Under the pieces are notes generated by a model. It was not told where the DNA came from, ran no database searches, and saw only the letters and a list, made by a program, of their open reading frames with translations. From assembly GCA_009927245.1 (NCBI GenBank), contig RFNI01000211.1:1-10233 (forward strand): 10,233 bases of DNA, written 5' to 3'. The position numbers and the translations under genes are program-made. Shown one piece after another: positions 1 to 7,759 of the stretch. Within the stretch, counting starts at the first letter, position 1; each line of letters begins with the position of its first letter. This stretch comes from Actinomycetota bacterium (GTDB lineage Bacteria > Actinomycetota > Actinomycetes > Actinomycetales > Microbacteriaceae).

Positions 1-490
1 AGATTGTGAGCTTCTCTGATTTTGCTTGCTTCAGGAATCGTTTGAAACCGTCACCGTAGAGAGATTCAGAGATAAAGATGTTGAAGGTGAGTGAGACTGT
101 GGTTGGAATTACCAAACTCAAACGTAGAACACTCTCCTGTGCCGAGTTAGTCTTAGGTGCTTCTCGCCACTGGAGGTAACTGAGTGAAAGTGAGTTAGCC
201 CACCATTTCTGCACACGATAGTTTTCTTGCAGCCACAGAGAAATCTCTCTTTGTTTGGCTTCGCGAACGGTGCTCTCAAAGATTAGTTCTAGCCACTGCT
301 CACGAGTCTTACCTGTGTTAGCTAGGAGCTGATCTGCCCTGACATCTGGATTAGCTGCTGTTGTTGGAACAAGCATTGCTCTTCTGCCACTTTTCTTGTG
401 TTCAACTCGTTGAGTGCTCGGGTGGCCTGGGATCACTGGCAGATCATCAAAGATGCCAGACTCCTGTTGTTTCTTCTTTCTAAATAGCAT
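1..490 (-). CDS. DUF4287-like protein, partial (C-terminus off left edge)
   Basis: An open frame of 163 codons with no stop runs from ATG at 490 to the window edge. The start overlaps the last codons of rsmA by 11 bp and has an AAAGG Shine-Dalgarno 6 nt upstream, so translational coupling is likely. The N-terminus (residues 1-40) is basic and probably disordered (FRKKKQQ, HKKSGRR). Residues about 59-110 contain TGKTREQWLELI, then EISLWLQENY and KWWANSLSLSYLQ. This resembles the DUF4287-type module (TGK/R-x-x-x-EW ... EI-x-WL ... WWAQ-x-V) that in actinobacteria often precedes an SRPBCC/AHSA1-like domain. Residues 120-163 could be the start of such a domain, but too little is visible. Function is unknown. 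In related genomes ispE commonly follows rsmA; here this gene comes first. I am confident it is coding, moderately confident of the family. Confidence 0.72.
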   Translation of the reverse strand, partial: MLFRKKKQQESGIFDDLPVIPGHPSTQRVEHKKSGRRAMLVPTTAANPDVRADQLLANTGKTREQWLELIFESTVREAKQREISLWLQENYRVQKWWANSLSLSYLQWREAPKTNSAQESVLRLSLVIPTTVSLTFNIFISESLYGDGFKRFLKQAKSEKLTI

Positions 491-1322
491 CAGCTGCCTT
501 TGCGATAGCAACGAAGTCGTTGATATTCAGTGCCTCTCCTCGTTTAGAAGGATCGATGCCAGCAGCAACAAGGCATTGCTCAGCCAGGGCTGGTGAACCA
601 GCCCAGTTGGCTAGCGCTTGTCTCAGAGTCTTTCTACGTTGCGAGAAAGCTTCGTCAATAACAGCAAAGGTCTTGAGTCTCAGTGCTTCATCACCAAGAG
701 GTGTTACTCGCTTGGTGAAGTAGACGAGAGCAGAGTCAACGTTAGGGACAGGCCAGAAAATACTTCTACCTACATTGCCGGCAAGGTTGGAATCTGCATA
801 CCAAGCAAGCTTTGCACTTGGCACCCCATAGACCTTAGAGCCAGGTGTTGCAGCTAGCCTGTGCGCTACCTCAGCCTGGACTAGAACTAAACCTGACTGA
901 ATGGATGGGAAAGTTTCTAGGAAGTGCAGGAGCACTGGAACTGAGATGTTGTATGGAAGGTTCGCTACGAGTGCATCTGGGGCTAAAGGCAACTCTGTTA
1001 CCTTCATCGCATCAGCGGTAACTAACCTGAAGTCTTTATCTTTAGCTCTCTTGCTAACTGTCTTTTCAATTGCCTGAGCCATCTTCTGATCTATCTCAAC
1101 TGCAATCACAGTCTTAGCTTCTTCAAGAAGCCCTAGGGTAAGAGAACCTAAGCCAGGACCAATCTCAACTACTGTTTCATTTCCTTTGAGCTTTGCTGCT
1201 GCAACAATTCTTCTAATGGTGTTTGGGTCAGTGACAAAGTTCTGACCTAGTTTCTTGGTAGGGACAACTCCAAGCTCTTCAGCTAGCGCTCTAACATCAG
1301 ATCCACCTAGTAACTCAACCAT
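480..1322 (-). CDS. rsmA: 16S rRNA adenine(1518/1519)-N6 dimethyltransferase RsmA (KsgA)
   Basis: This SAM-dependent enzyme dimethylates two adjacent adenines in the 3'-terminal helix (helix 45) of 16S rRNA during late 30S assembly. The 280-residue length is normal. Visible family motifs are KKLGQNF (23-29), the SAM-binding loop EIGPGLGS (53-60), the acidic end of strand 2 in VEID (75-78), and the catalytic motif IV NLPY (121-124). The C-terminal helical domain includes FSQRRKTLRQAL. The ATG at 1322 overlaps the tatD stop by 8 bp and is preceded by AGAGGG at a 5-nt spacing, which settles the start. It sits fourth in the rsmI-metG-tatD-rsmA operon and overlaps the next gene by 11 bp. Loss of this gene typically gives kasugamycin resistance. 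No key residue is missing. Confidence 0.97.
   Translation of the reverse strand: MVELLGGSDVRALAEELGVVPTKKLGQNFVTDPNTIRRIVAAAKLKGNETVVEIGPGLGSLTLGLLEEAKTVIAVEIDQKMAQAIEKTVSKRAKDKDFRLVTADAMKVTELPLAPDALVANLPYNISVPVLLHFLETFPSIQSGLVLVQAEVAHRLAATPGSKVYGVPSAKLAWYADSNLAGNVGRSIFWPVPNVDSALVYFTKRVTPLGDEALRLKTFAVIDEAFSQRRKTLRQALANWAGSPALAEQCLVAAGIDPSKRGEALNINDFVAIAKAADAI
497..501 (-). promoter_or_regulatory. Shine-Dalgarno of the partial DUF4287-like gene
   Basis: On the minus strand AAAGG is followed by a 6-nt spacer and ATG (488-490). The site lies inside the 3' end of rsmA and selects the start that overlaps the rsmA stop. Confidence 0.6.
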
Positions 1323-2241
1323 TTAGACCCTCTGACCAAAGGCCGTAAACCTCTTCGGTGTTCTTGGTGAGTTGTGTAGCAAGTTCGTTGACATCAAGTT
1401 CTAGAACTTCAGCCATTCTTCTAACTGTTAGACCAATCAGATACGGAGAGTTAGGTCTTCCTCTAAATGGCTCTGGGGTTAGGAAAGGAGCATCGGTTTC
1501 AACCAAAATCAGTTCTCTTGGCATAAGCGCTAGAGCATCACGTAGATACTGGTTCTTTTTGAAGGTCACTGTTCCAGAAAATGATGCATACCAACCATTT
1601 GTTTTTAGGATTTCTGCTAATTCGGTATCACCACTGAAGCAGTGGAAAACAGTTTTCTCGGGAGCACCAACTCTCAATAGTGTTTCAACAACATCAGCGT
1701 GTGCATCTCGATCGTGAATCTGAAGTGCGATGTTGTTCTCTTTAGCAATCTCGATGTGAGCTTCAAAGCTGTGCTGCTGGAGGAACAATCTCTCTTCAGT
1801 TGTTCTGAAGTAATCAAGACCAGTTTCACCGACTGCACGAACTCTAGGTTCTTTAGCTAGCTTTGCTATCTCACTAATTGCTGAATCAAGTTCTTGAAGA
1901 GTTTCGTATTCGGCAGCAACGTTTGGGTGGAGAGCAACTGCCGCTAGCAATCTTGGTTCAATGGCCGCAGTCCTTGCTGACCAGATTGATGTTTCAACTG
2001 AGCCACCAACCTGGACCCCACCTAGGATTCCAGCTTGGTTGGCAAGTTCAAGGTGCTCACGGTAGTCCATTGGATTTTCACCATCGGCTATCTCGAGGTG
2101 AGTGTGGTTATCGTAGACGCCAACTTCTAAAGGCTCTGGAACTTCTGGGTAACTAAGGTCTCTGGATCCACCGTCTTCAGATTTACGGTTGCGAACTCTG
2201 ATGTAGTTCTCGCTTGGTAGATCTGCTTGAGCGTCGCTCAT
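1315..2241 (-). CDS. tatD: TatD-family metal-dependent hydrolase (DNase)
   Basis: A cytoplasmic TIM-barrel amidohydrolase-superfamily member; TatD proteins are Mg2+-dependent 3'-5' DNases linked to DNA repair and turnover. With the ATG at 2241 it has 308 residues. All metal ligands are recognisable: HTH (46, 48), E139 in VGETGLDYF, H176 in QIHDRDAH, H200 in VFHCFSGD and D250 in VETDAPFLTPEP. The first 40 residues are a polar extension with SYPEVPEP just before the DNHTHLE strand; actinobacterial TatDs commonly have one. A TTG nine codons further up (2268) would overlap metG by 23 bp. I prefer the ATG, which lies 4 bp past the metG stop, although its Shine-Dalgarno is poor (GAGAG, far upstream). 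It overlaps rsmA by 8 bp. The gene usually follows metG in actinobacteria. Confidence 0.94.
   Translation of the reverse strand: MSDAQADLPSENYIRVRNRKSEDGGSRDLSYPEVPEPLEVGVYDNHTHLEIADGENPMDYREHLELANQAGILGGVQVGGSVETSIWSARTAAIEPRLLAAVALHPNVAAEYETLQELDSAISEIAKLAKEPRVRAVGETGLDYFRTTEERLFLQQHSFEAHIEIAKENNIALQIHDRDAHADVVETLLRVGAPEKTVFHCFSGDTELAEILKTNGWYASFSGTVTFKKNQYLRDALALMPRELILVETDAPFLTPEPFRGRPNSPYLIGLTVRRMAEVLELDVNELATQLTKNTEEVYGLWSEGLNG
1328..1333 (-). promoter_or_regulatory. Shine-Dalgarno of rsmA
   Basis: AGAGGG on the minus strand lies 5 nt before the rsmA ATG (1320-1322), inside the last codons of tatD. It is the strongest ribosome binding site seen in this operon and implies efficient reinitiation after tatD. 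Confidence 0.65.
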
Positions 2242-2245
2242 CTGA

Positions 2246-3844
2246 TTACTGTGCGCTCTCAGTTTCAATTCTTGGGAAGAGTACTTCTAGTTCACCAATG
2301 TTGATACCTGCTGGCAACTGGTCCCAGTTAGCTGATTCAGTAAGCCGCTGCTTTGAGAGATCACCTAGTTTGCCTTCAGTAAGGGCAGCCCAGAGCTTTG
2401 CAGTTGCCTTAGGGGTAATTGGAGCAAGGAGTACTGAAAGCACTCTCAAGCCTTCACAAGCAACATAAAGAACAGTTCCTAGACGCTCACGGTTTGCTTC
2501 GTCTTTAGCGAGCACCCAAGGCTCTTGGACGGTGATGTAGTTATTTAGTTCATCAACCAGAGTCCAGGTAGCAGCAATGGCATCCTGGATGGCAACTTCG
2601 TCGATTGCTCTATCAGCATTTAGAACTGCTGTTCTAGCAACCTCAATGACTTGGTTATCCGCTTCGGTGTATTGACCAGCTGTTTGCAGAACACCATCGA
2701 AGTATCTTCTGACCATGGCAAGGGTTCTAGATGCTAGGTTTCCAAATCCGTTGGCAAGTTCTGCTTGGTATCTAGCAGATAGGTCTTCCCAACTGAATGA
2801 ACCATCTTGACCAAAAGCAATTGCTTTCATGAAATAGTAACGGAAAGCATCTGAACCAAAGATGTCGGTGATCTGGTTAGGTGCGATTCCGGTGAGCTTA
2901 GATTTAGACATCTTCTCGCCACCAACTAGTAGCCAGCCGTGACCAAAGATCTGCTGAGGTGGTTTGATATCCGCTGCCATCAACATTGCTGGCCAGATGA
3001 CCGCGTGGAACCTAAGGATATCTTTTCCGACAATCTGAACGGTTGCAGGCCATCTCTTGTTGAACTCTGCATCATCTTGACCATAACCAATCGCGGTGAT
3101 GTAGTTCAGGAGTGCATCAAACCAAACGTAGGTAATGTGTGAATCATCCCAAGGGATATCGATTCCCCAATCGAACTTCTCCTTAGATCTTGAGATAGAA
3201 AGATCATCTAGCCCACGCTTTACAAAAGAGACAACTTCGTTCTTAGCTGATTCAGGTTGAATAAAGTTTGGGTTCTGCTCAAAGAAATCTAGTAGCGGTT
3301 GCTCAAACTGGCTGAGTCTAAAGAAGTAGTTGTTCTCTTCTAGTTGCTCAACTGGCTTTGAGTGAATTGCACAAACATCCTGGCCTTCGAATTCGCCGGT
3401 ACCATCAACTAGGTCAGCCTTGTTCTTGTATTCCTCACAGCCAACGCAGTATGCACCCTTGAATGAACCTTGGTAGATGAAACCAGTGTCATAGAGCTTC
3501 TGCATGAACTTCTGAACGTTAGCTTCGTGTCTTGGTTCTGTGGTTCTAATGAAGTCTTGGTTATCGATATCGATGGTCTCAAGTAGTGGTAACCAAGCAT
3601 CGTGGACTAACTTGTCAGTCCAGTCCTGAGGAGTGCTCTTGTTAGCAGCTGCGGTTCTAAGCACCTTCTCACCGTGCTCATCGGTTCCAGTAAGGAGGAA
3701 GCTGTCTTCACCACGTTGACGGTGCCATCTGGCTAGAACATCGGCAGCAACTTCGGTATAGGCATGTCCGATGTGAGGGGCATCGTTCACATAGAAGATG
3801 GGTGTCGTCACATAAAACGATTGACCTGAGGTGTTGGTAGACAT
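2246..3844 (-). CDS. metG: methionyl-tRNA synthetase
   Basis: A class I aminoacyl-tRNA synthetase that charges initiator and elongator tRNA-Met using ATP. With ATG at 3844 it has 532 residues, the short form lacking a C-terminal tRNA-binding (EMAP/Trbp111) domain. The Rossmann catalytic core shows HIGH at 24-27 and KMSKS at 311-315. The connective-peptide insertion has CVGC (133-136) and CAIH (158-161), consistent with one zinc held by three Cys and one His. The helical anticodon-binding domain fills the C-terminal third (for example NNYITVQEPWVLAK). An upstream in-frame GTG at 3913 would add 23 residues (MSCIRLCSMLEP...) overlapping rsmI. These do not resemble a MetG N-terminus, so MSTNTSGQSFYVTTP is the likelier start, 25 bp after the rsmI stop. 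AAGGG lies rather far upstream, so initiation may be modest. Confidence 0.96.
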   Translation of the reverse strand: MSTNTSGQSFYVTTPIFYVNDAPHIGHAYTEVAADVLARWHRQRGEDSFLLTGTDEHGEKVLRTAAANKSTPQDWTDKLVHDAWLPLLETIDIDNQDFIRTTEPRHEANVQKFMQKLYDTGFIYQGSFKGAYCVGCEEYKNKADLVDGTGEFEGQDVCAIHSKPVEQLEENNYFFRLSQFEQPLLDFFEQNPNFIQPESAKNEVVSFVKRGLDDLSISRSKEKFDWGIDIPWDDSHITYVWFDALLNYITAIGYGQDDAEFNKRWPATVQIVGKDILRFHAVIWPAMLMAADIKPPQQIFGHGWLLVGGEKMSKSKLTGIAPNQITDIFGSDAFRYYFMKAIAFGQDGSFSWEDLSARYQAELANGFGNLASRTLAMVRRYFDGVLQTAGQYTEADNQVIEVARTAVLNADRAIDEVAIQDAIAATWTLVDELNNYITVQEPWVLAKDEANRERLGTVLYVACEGLRVLSVLLAPITPKATAKLWAALTEGKLGDLSKQRLTESANWDQLPAGINIGELEVLFPRIETESAQ

Positions 3845-3869
3845 CTTTACAATCTTAACCCTTGGGCTT

Positions 3870-4703
3870 TCAATCCTTGGCTCTAGCATCGAGCACAGCC
3901 TGATACAGCTCACTCTTGCTCACTGAATGCTTGGCTGCAACCTCGGCTACGGATTGTTTCAGGGATAGCCCTGAACTTCTAACTGACTCCACTTCAGCAA
4001 GCAGATCAGAGTCATTGACATCTGCTGGCTCTGAAGGTTCTGCTCCAGCAATTACTAGAACAATCTCCCCGCGAGGTTCTGTTTCAGCCCAGGTAGCAAG
4101 TTCAGTCAGGGTTCCTCTAACCGTTTGTTCAAACTTCTTGGTTAGTTCCCTCGAAACAGTTGCTCTTCTATCTTCCCCAAAGACCGTGATTGCATCTCTA
4201 AGACTCTGTTCGATGCGGTGAGGAGACTCAAAGAAGATCAGGGTTCTAGGGTCAGTTAGTAATTCTTGGAACAGACGTTTACGGTCTCCTGCCTTTCTAG
4301 GTAGGAACCCTTCGAAACTAAATCGGTCAGTTGGTAGTCCTGATACAGCTAAAGCAGAAAGAACTGCAGAAGGTCCGGGGATCACAGTTACCTCAACTCC
4401 TGCTTCGATGGCTGCTCGAACTAAAACAAAGCCAGGATCTGAAACAGTTGGCATTCCAGCATCGCTAACCACTAGGACATCTTCGGTAAGGGCTATCTCA
4501 AGTAGTTGGGTAACCCGCTCAGCTTCGTTGTGTTCGTGAAGACTGAAGAGTTTGGCGTCTAGTTTCACACCTAGCCCTCTGGCTAGCTTGAGTAGGGTTC
4601 TAGTGTCTTCAGCAGCTATGTATTTCACTGAGCCAAGGTGCTCAATGAGTCTTGCTGAGGCATCTGAGAGATTGCCGATAGGTGTTGCCGCCAAAATGAG
4701 CAT
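3870..4703 (-). CDS. rsmI: 16S rRNA (cytidine(1402)-2'-O)-methyltransferase RsmI
   Basis: A tetrapyrrole-methylase-fold SAM enzyme that 2'-O-methylates C1402 in the P-site region of 16S rRNA, improving decoding fidelity. The 277-residue product has the family signatures AATPIGNL (5-12), AAEDTRTLLKL (30-40), SDAGMPTVSDPG (80-91), IPGPSAVLSAL (108-118), FEGFLPRK (130-137) and FFESPHRI (157-164). A C-terminal region (about 230-277) ends in a small helical module, SVAEVAAKHSVSKSELYQ, as is common in RsmI. The ATG at 4703 is the first gene of the minus-strand operon and lies 30 bp from the divergent pmt. No good Shine-Dalgarno precedes it; a possible -10 (GAGAAT) 5 nt upstream suggests a leaderless or very short-leader mRNA. 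It is intact. Confidence 0.96.
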   Translation of the reverse strand: MLILAATPIGNLSDASARLIEHLGSVKYIAAEDTRTLLKLARGLGVKLDAKLFSLHEHNEAERVTQLLEIALTEDVLVVSDAGMPTVSDPGFVLVRAAIEAGVEVTVIPGPSAVLSALAVSGLPTDRFSFEGFLPRKAGDRKRLFQELLTDPRTLIFFESPHRIEQSLRDAITVFGEDRRATVSRELTKKFEQTVRGTLTELATWAETEPRGEIVLVIAGAEPSEPADVNDSDLLAEVESVRSSGLSLKQSVAEVAAKHSVSKSELYQAVLDARAKD

Positions 4704-4733
4704 GCTCTATTCTCGCAAACTAACATAGAAGAA
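4704..4733. promoter_or_regulatory. divergent promoter region rsmI / pmt, probably leaderless
   Basis: Only 30 bp separate the two divergent start codons, so both promoters must lie here and partly inside the opposite gene. On the plus strand TAACAT (4721-4726) fits an actinobacterial -10 (TANNNT). Transcription starting about 7-8 nt later would begin at the pmt GTG (4734), giving a leaderless mRNA. On the minus strand the weaker GAGAAT (4709-4714) lies 5 nt from the rsmI ATG. Neither gene has a clear Shine-Dalgarno. No convincing -35 is seen. The assignment is by eye. Confidence 0.45.
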
Positions 4734-6245
4734 GTGCTAACCCTCTTTCTAAGGCTCACAGCTAACCCAGCTAGATTCGCCTTATTCAACCGCTGGGCAC
4801 CAATCCTCGTGTTGGTGATAGCCGCCGTACTCAGGCTCTATGACCTGGCCTACCCTCAGACTCTGGTCTTTGATGAGACCTACTACGTCAAAGACGCATA
4901 CTCGCTTATTCACTCAGGTTACGAAGGTGCTTGGTCTAGTGGAGCTGATCAATCTTTTGCCAACGGGAATCCAAAGGGATTAACCGATGACCCTTCTTTT
5001 GTAGTTCACCCACCCCTTGGTAAGTGGATCATTGGTCTGGGAATGCTCATCTTTGGAGCAGGCAATCCATTTGGTTGGCGCATCATGGTTGCCCTAGCAG
5101 GTATTGCTGCAGTCTGGCTAACTATGGCTAGTGCCAAGCTAATCTTCAGATCAACAATCTGGGCAGTATTAGCTGGACTGTTCTTTGCTGTTGATGGAGT
5201 TGGAATAGTTCTTTCAAGAACTGCTCTTCTAGATCAAATCCTCGGGTTCTTTGTAATTCTTGCTTTCTACTTCTTACTAAGAGATAGACAAGAGGTCAGA
5301 CTAAATACCTACAGGCGACCTTGGTTACTAGCCATGGCAATTTCCTTAGGGCTCGCAACTGCGGTGAAATGGTCAGGGCTTTACTTTGTTGCAGTCTTCC
5401 TCGCATACATCATCCTTAGTGAAGCAAATCTGAATTACAAGATTCATCAGAAAATCCAGAAGAGCTCTGAGTCCAAACTCTCACCAAGACTTTGGTTACA
5501 GCCATCAATTACTCAAGGACTTAGATCTTCAGTTCTAGTGGTATTCCCAATGCTTCTCACGTACATCCTCAGCTGGTCAGGTTGGTTCTTTACCAAGAAT
5601 GGTTGGGGTAGGAATTGGGCTTGGGAAAACGGTAACGCTCTTACCGGTTGGCTAGCCTGGGTTCCCCACTCACTGCAATCCTTCTGGCACTATCACCAGG
5701 ACATCTATCAATTCCATGTAAACCTGCATGCCTCTCACCCTTACGCTTCTAACCCCCTGACCTGGCCTTTCATGTTGAGACCAACATCTTTCTTCTGGGA
5801 GCAGCGAGCAACTGATTGCTTTGGTGACACCTCAACTGCAGAATGTGTTTCAGCAATTACTCCTTTAGGTAATCCACTGATCTGGTGGGCTGCTGTTCTA
5901 GCCATCGGAGTCTTGATAGCTTCTTGGTTTAGAACCAGAGACAAGATCACCACTTTGATTAGCCTTGGTCTAATCGCTGGCTATGTTCCTTGGCTAGCAC
6001 TAACCAATAGAACAGTCTTCGAGTTCTATGTAATTGCTTTTGAACCTTGGTTGATTCTTTTATTGGTTGCCGGTCTCAGGTCTTGGTTTAGAAATACCGA
6101 ATCAAGGAAACTAACAGCCAACCTCATTGGTGGCTTCGTGATTTTGGTCCTAGCAGCCTCGGCATTCTTCTATCCAGTCTGGGTCGGTCATTGGATTAGT
6201 TATGAACACTGGCACTGGCGAATGTGGCTACCTTCCTGGATTTAG
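4734..6245 (+). CDS. pmt: polyprenol-phosphate-mannose--protein mannosyltransferase (GT39)
   Basis: An integral membrane GT-C glycosyltransferase that moves mannose from polyprenyl-phosphate mannose to Ser/Thr of exported proteins. The 503 residues contain about ten hydrophobic segments. Key motifs are the first-loop catalytic pair in FDETYYVKDAY (DE at 47-48), HPPLGKW (92-98), AVDGVGIVLSRTALLDQIL after the third membrane segment, and the characteristic C-terminus ending RMWLPSWI. There is no MIR domain, as expected for bacterial members. Translation starts with GTG at 4734; no good Shine-Dalgarno is present and a leaderless start is plausible. Its position divergent from rsmI matches Rv1002c/Rv1003 in mycobacteria. 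It is intact, and codon use resembles its neighbours. Confidence 0.94.
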   Translation: MLTLFLRLTANPARFALFNRWAPILVLVIAAVLRLYDLAYPQTLVFDETYYVKDAYSLIHSGYEGAWSSGADQSFANGNPKGLTDDPSFVVHPPLGKWIIGLGMLIFGAGNPFGWRIMVALAGIAAVWLTMASAKLIFRSTIWAVLAGLFFAVDGVGIVLSRTALLDQILGFFVILAFYFLLRDRQEVRLNTYRRPWLLAMAISLGLATAVKWSGLYFVAVFLAYIILSEANLNYKIHQKIQKSSESKLSPRLWLQPSITQGLRSSVLVVFPMLLTYILSWSGWFFTKNGWGRNWAWENGNALTGWLAWVPHSLQSFWHYHQDIYQFHVNLHASHPYASNPLTWPFMLRPTSFFWEQRATDCFGDTSTAECVSAITPLGNPLIWWAAVLAIGVLIASWFRTRDKITTLISLGLIAGYVPWLALTNRTVFEFYVIAFEPWLILLLVAGLRSWFRNTESRKLTANLIGGFVILVLAASAFFYPVWVGHWISYEHWHWRMWLPSWI

Positions 6246-6287
6246 CCCTGATTTGATTGTCTTTAGCCTCGGTTAGGCTTAAGACAA
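6246..6287 (+). promoter_or_regulatory. pmt-MFS intergenic region with inverted repeat and candidate -10
   Basis: CTTTAGCCT (6261-6269) and AGGCTTAAG (6275-6283) can pair with one mismatch around a short CGGTT loop. No T-tract follows, so this is not a clear terminator. The right arm contains TAGGCT (6274-6279), a TANNNT-type -10 placed 8 nt before the MFS ATG at 6288. TTGATT (6253-6258) is a possible -35, 15 nt away. An operator overlapping a promoter is possible; so is chance. Confidence 0.35.
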
Positions 6288-7469
6288 ATGCGTACCTACA
6301 TCGAGCTTTTCAAGGTCCGCGGCGTTGCCGTGGTGGTTTGGTCGCAACTGCTAGCCCGATTCGCTTTCGGCATGCAGACCATCACTTTTGCTATCCACCT
6401 GGAGCACATCTACCACAACTACACAGTGGCAGGACTTGCTATTGGAGCGGCCACTCTCGGTGGTGCTCTTTCATCACCAATTCTTGGTCGTTGGATGGCT
6501 CTTGTTGGCATCAGGCCGGTGGTGGTTGCCACATCCCTTATCGCCTCGGTTTGTTATCTCCTCATCGGATTTGTTCCAATTGGCTCAACTTTCGCTATTG
6601 CAGTCTCTCTGGTTCTTGGTCTTTCAATGCCTCCGATTCAAGCGGCAGCTAGAACTGTTTATCCAACACTGGTCAAACAAGAAGCTCAGAGAAACACTCT
6701 GTTTTCAGTTGATGCGATTTTGCAGGAAATCATCTGGATCCTAGGTCCAGTTCTGGCAACAGTACTTATTGCAACAACTAACACTCTTGTTCCAATGGCT
6801 GTGATGGCAATTGTTCAAGTCGTTGGTGGACTCTGGTTTGCACTTCTTCCACTTGTCTACGGAGCCCCGATACCTCGTTCTACCAAGCGAATGGGTTCCG
6901 TTCTTCGCTCCAAGTTGGTGAAGGTGATGATCGCCATCAACCTCCTATTCGTTGGTTCGTTCTCAGCGCTTGAGATTGGTGCTGTTGCTGCGGTTGGAGA
7001 AGCAGAAGTTGGCTTTGTAATTGCGATGCTTTCCATTGGTTCAGTTCTTGGAGGTTTGGCGTTTGGGCATAGAGCAAGATCTCCTCGAGCGCTTTCCAAG
7101 CAGCTAGCAGTTGTTCTCCTTGGTGACCTATTGATCTTCTTCAATCCGACCGATCCGATCTGGCTGGGTGTTTGTTTATTCATTTCAGGTATTGGTGTTG
7201 CGACAGCATTTGCCACTATGGCTTCGATTATTGGTAAGGCTGTTCCACTCGATGATTCAACTGAGGTCTATGGCTGGATTGGTAGTGGTCAGAACATCGG
7301 TTATGGAGCAGGCGCTGCGCTAGCTGGAATTATTGTTGACAGGATCAACAGCACAACATCATTTGCCTTCGCTGCGGGCCTAGATTTCATAGCTCTATTA
7401 GTTGCGATTGCCGCTATTTCAATCACCCCAAGTTTCTTAGCAAGCAAACATGAAAAGGAAAGTAAGTAA
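6288..7469 (+). CDS. MFS transporter
   Basis: A 393-residue major facilitator superfamily permease with about 12 hydrophobic segments, located in the cytoplasmic membrane. The loop between segments 2 and 3 carries a motif-A-like sequence, GRWMALVGIRPVV (67-79). The central loop near 205-225 is basic (PRSTKRMGSVLRSK). The tail (ASKHEKESK) is polar and cytoplasmic. The substrate cannot be told from sequence; drug or metabolite efflux is typical of such proteins. The ATG at 6288 lacks a clear Shine-Dalgarno and may be leaderless or short-leadered. The TAA shares one base with the ATG of the YciI gene, so the two are co-translated with the epimerase that follows. A long shadow frame at 6257-6652 in another phase is not a gene. 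Confidence 0.9.
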   Translation: MRTYIELFKVRGVAVVVWSQLLARFAFGMQTITFAIHLEHIYHNYTVAGLAIGAATLGGALSSPILGRWMALVGIRPVVVATSLIASVCYLLIGFVPIGSTFAIAVSLVLGLSMPPIQAAARTVYPTLVKQEAQRNTLFSVDAILQEIIWILGPVLATVLIATTNTLVPMAVMAIVQVVGGLWFALLPLVYGAPIPRSTKRMGSVLRSKLVKVMIAINLLFVGSFSALEIGAVAAVGEAEVGFVIAMLSIGSVLGGLAFGHRARSPRALSKQLAVVLLGDLLIFFNPTDPIWLGVCLFISGIGVATAFATMASIIGKAVPLDDSTEVYGWIGSGQNIGYGAGAALAGIIVDRINSTTSFAFAAGLDFIALLVAIAAISITPSFLASKHEKESK

Positions 7470-7759
7470 TGCAAGTTTTTGTGGTGACCTACGGTTATGA
7501 CGCAGACCCAATTGAGCTCAACCAGGTGAGACCCACGCACCGTGAGTGGCTAGCCCGACTACTTGAAGAGGGAATCCTCCTGGCTTCAGGTCCTATGGTC
7601 GATAGACCAGCAGCACTACTTGTCTTCAAGTCCAATTCAATTGAAGAGCTAAACACTCGTCTAGATAGCGATCCCTTTGAACTTGCTGGAATGATTGGCG
7701 AACGAACTATCGAAGCATGGAACCCAGTCTTTGGCCCATTCAGTGAGGCCGCTAAATGA
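7469..7759 (+). CDS. YciI family protein
   Basis: A 96-residue single-domain ferredoxin-like alpha/beta protein of the YciI family. The pattern VFVVTYGY (3-10), RPTHREWLARLLEEG (21-35) with conserved His24, LLASGPM (37-43) and VFKSNSIEELNTRLDSDPF is typical. YciI-like proteins are often dimeric and have been proposed to act as small enzymes or accessory domains; no defined reaction can be given. The start overlaps the MFS stop (TAATG) and a purine-rich AAAGGAAAG sits upstream. Its own TGA overlaps the epimerase ATG by 4 bp (ATGA). The tight coupling suggests a shared transcript and perhaps a shared physiological role, but none is evident. Confidence 0.9.
   Translation: MQVFVVTYGYDADPIELNQVRPTHREWLARLLEEGILLASGPMVDRPAALLVFKSNSIEELNTRLDSDPFELAGMIGERTIEAWNPVFGPFSEAAK

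Noticed and set aside
4734..6245. Pmt as an arabinosyl- or other GT-C transferase rather than a protein mannosyltransferase
   Set aside because: The DETYYVKD motif, HPPLGKW, the RMWLPSWI terminus and location next to rsmI together fit actinobacterial Pmt specifically.
6257..6652. 131-codon plus-strand frame overlapping the MFS gene
   Set aside because: It runs within the start of a clear MFS gene in another phase, is rich in Cys, His, Ser and Trp without domain sense, and has no ribosome site. It is a shadow frame.
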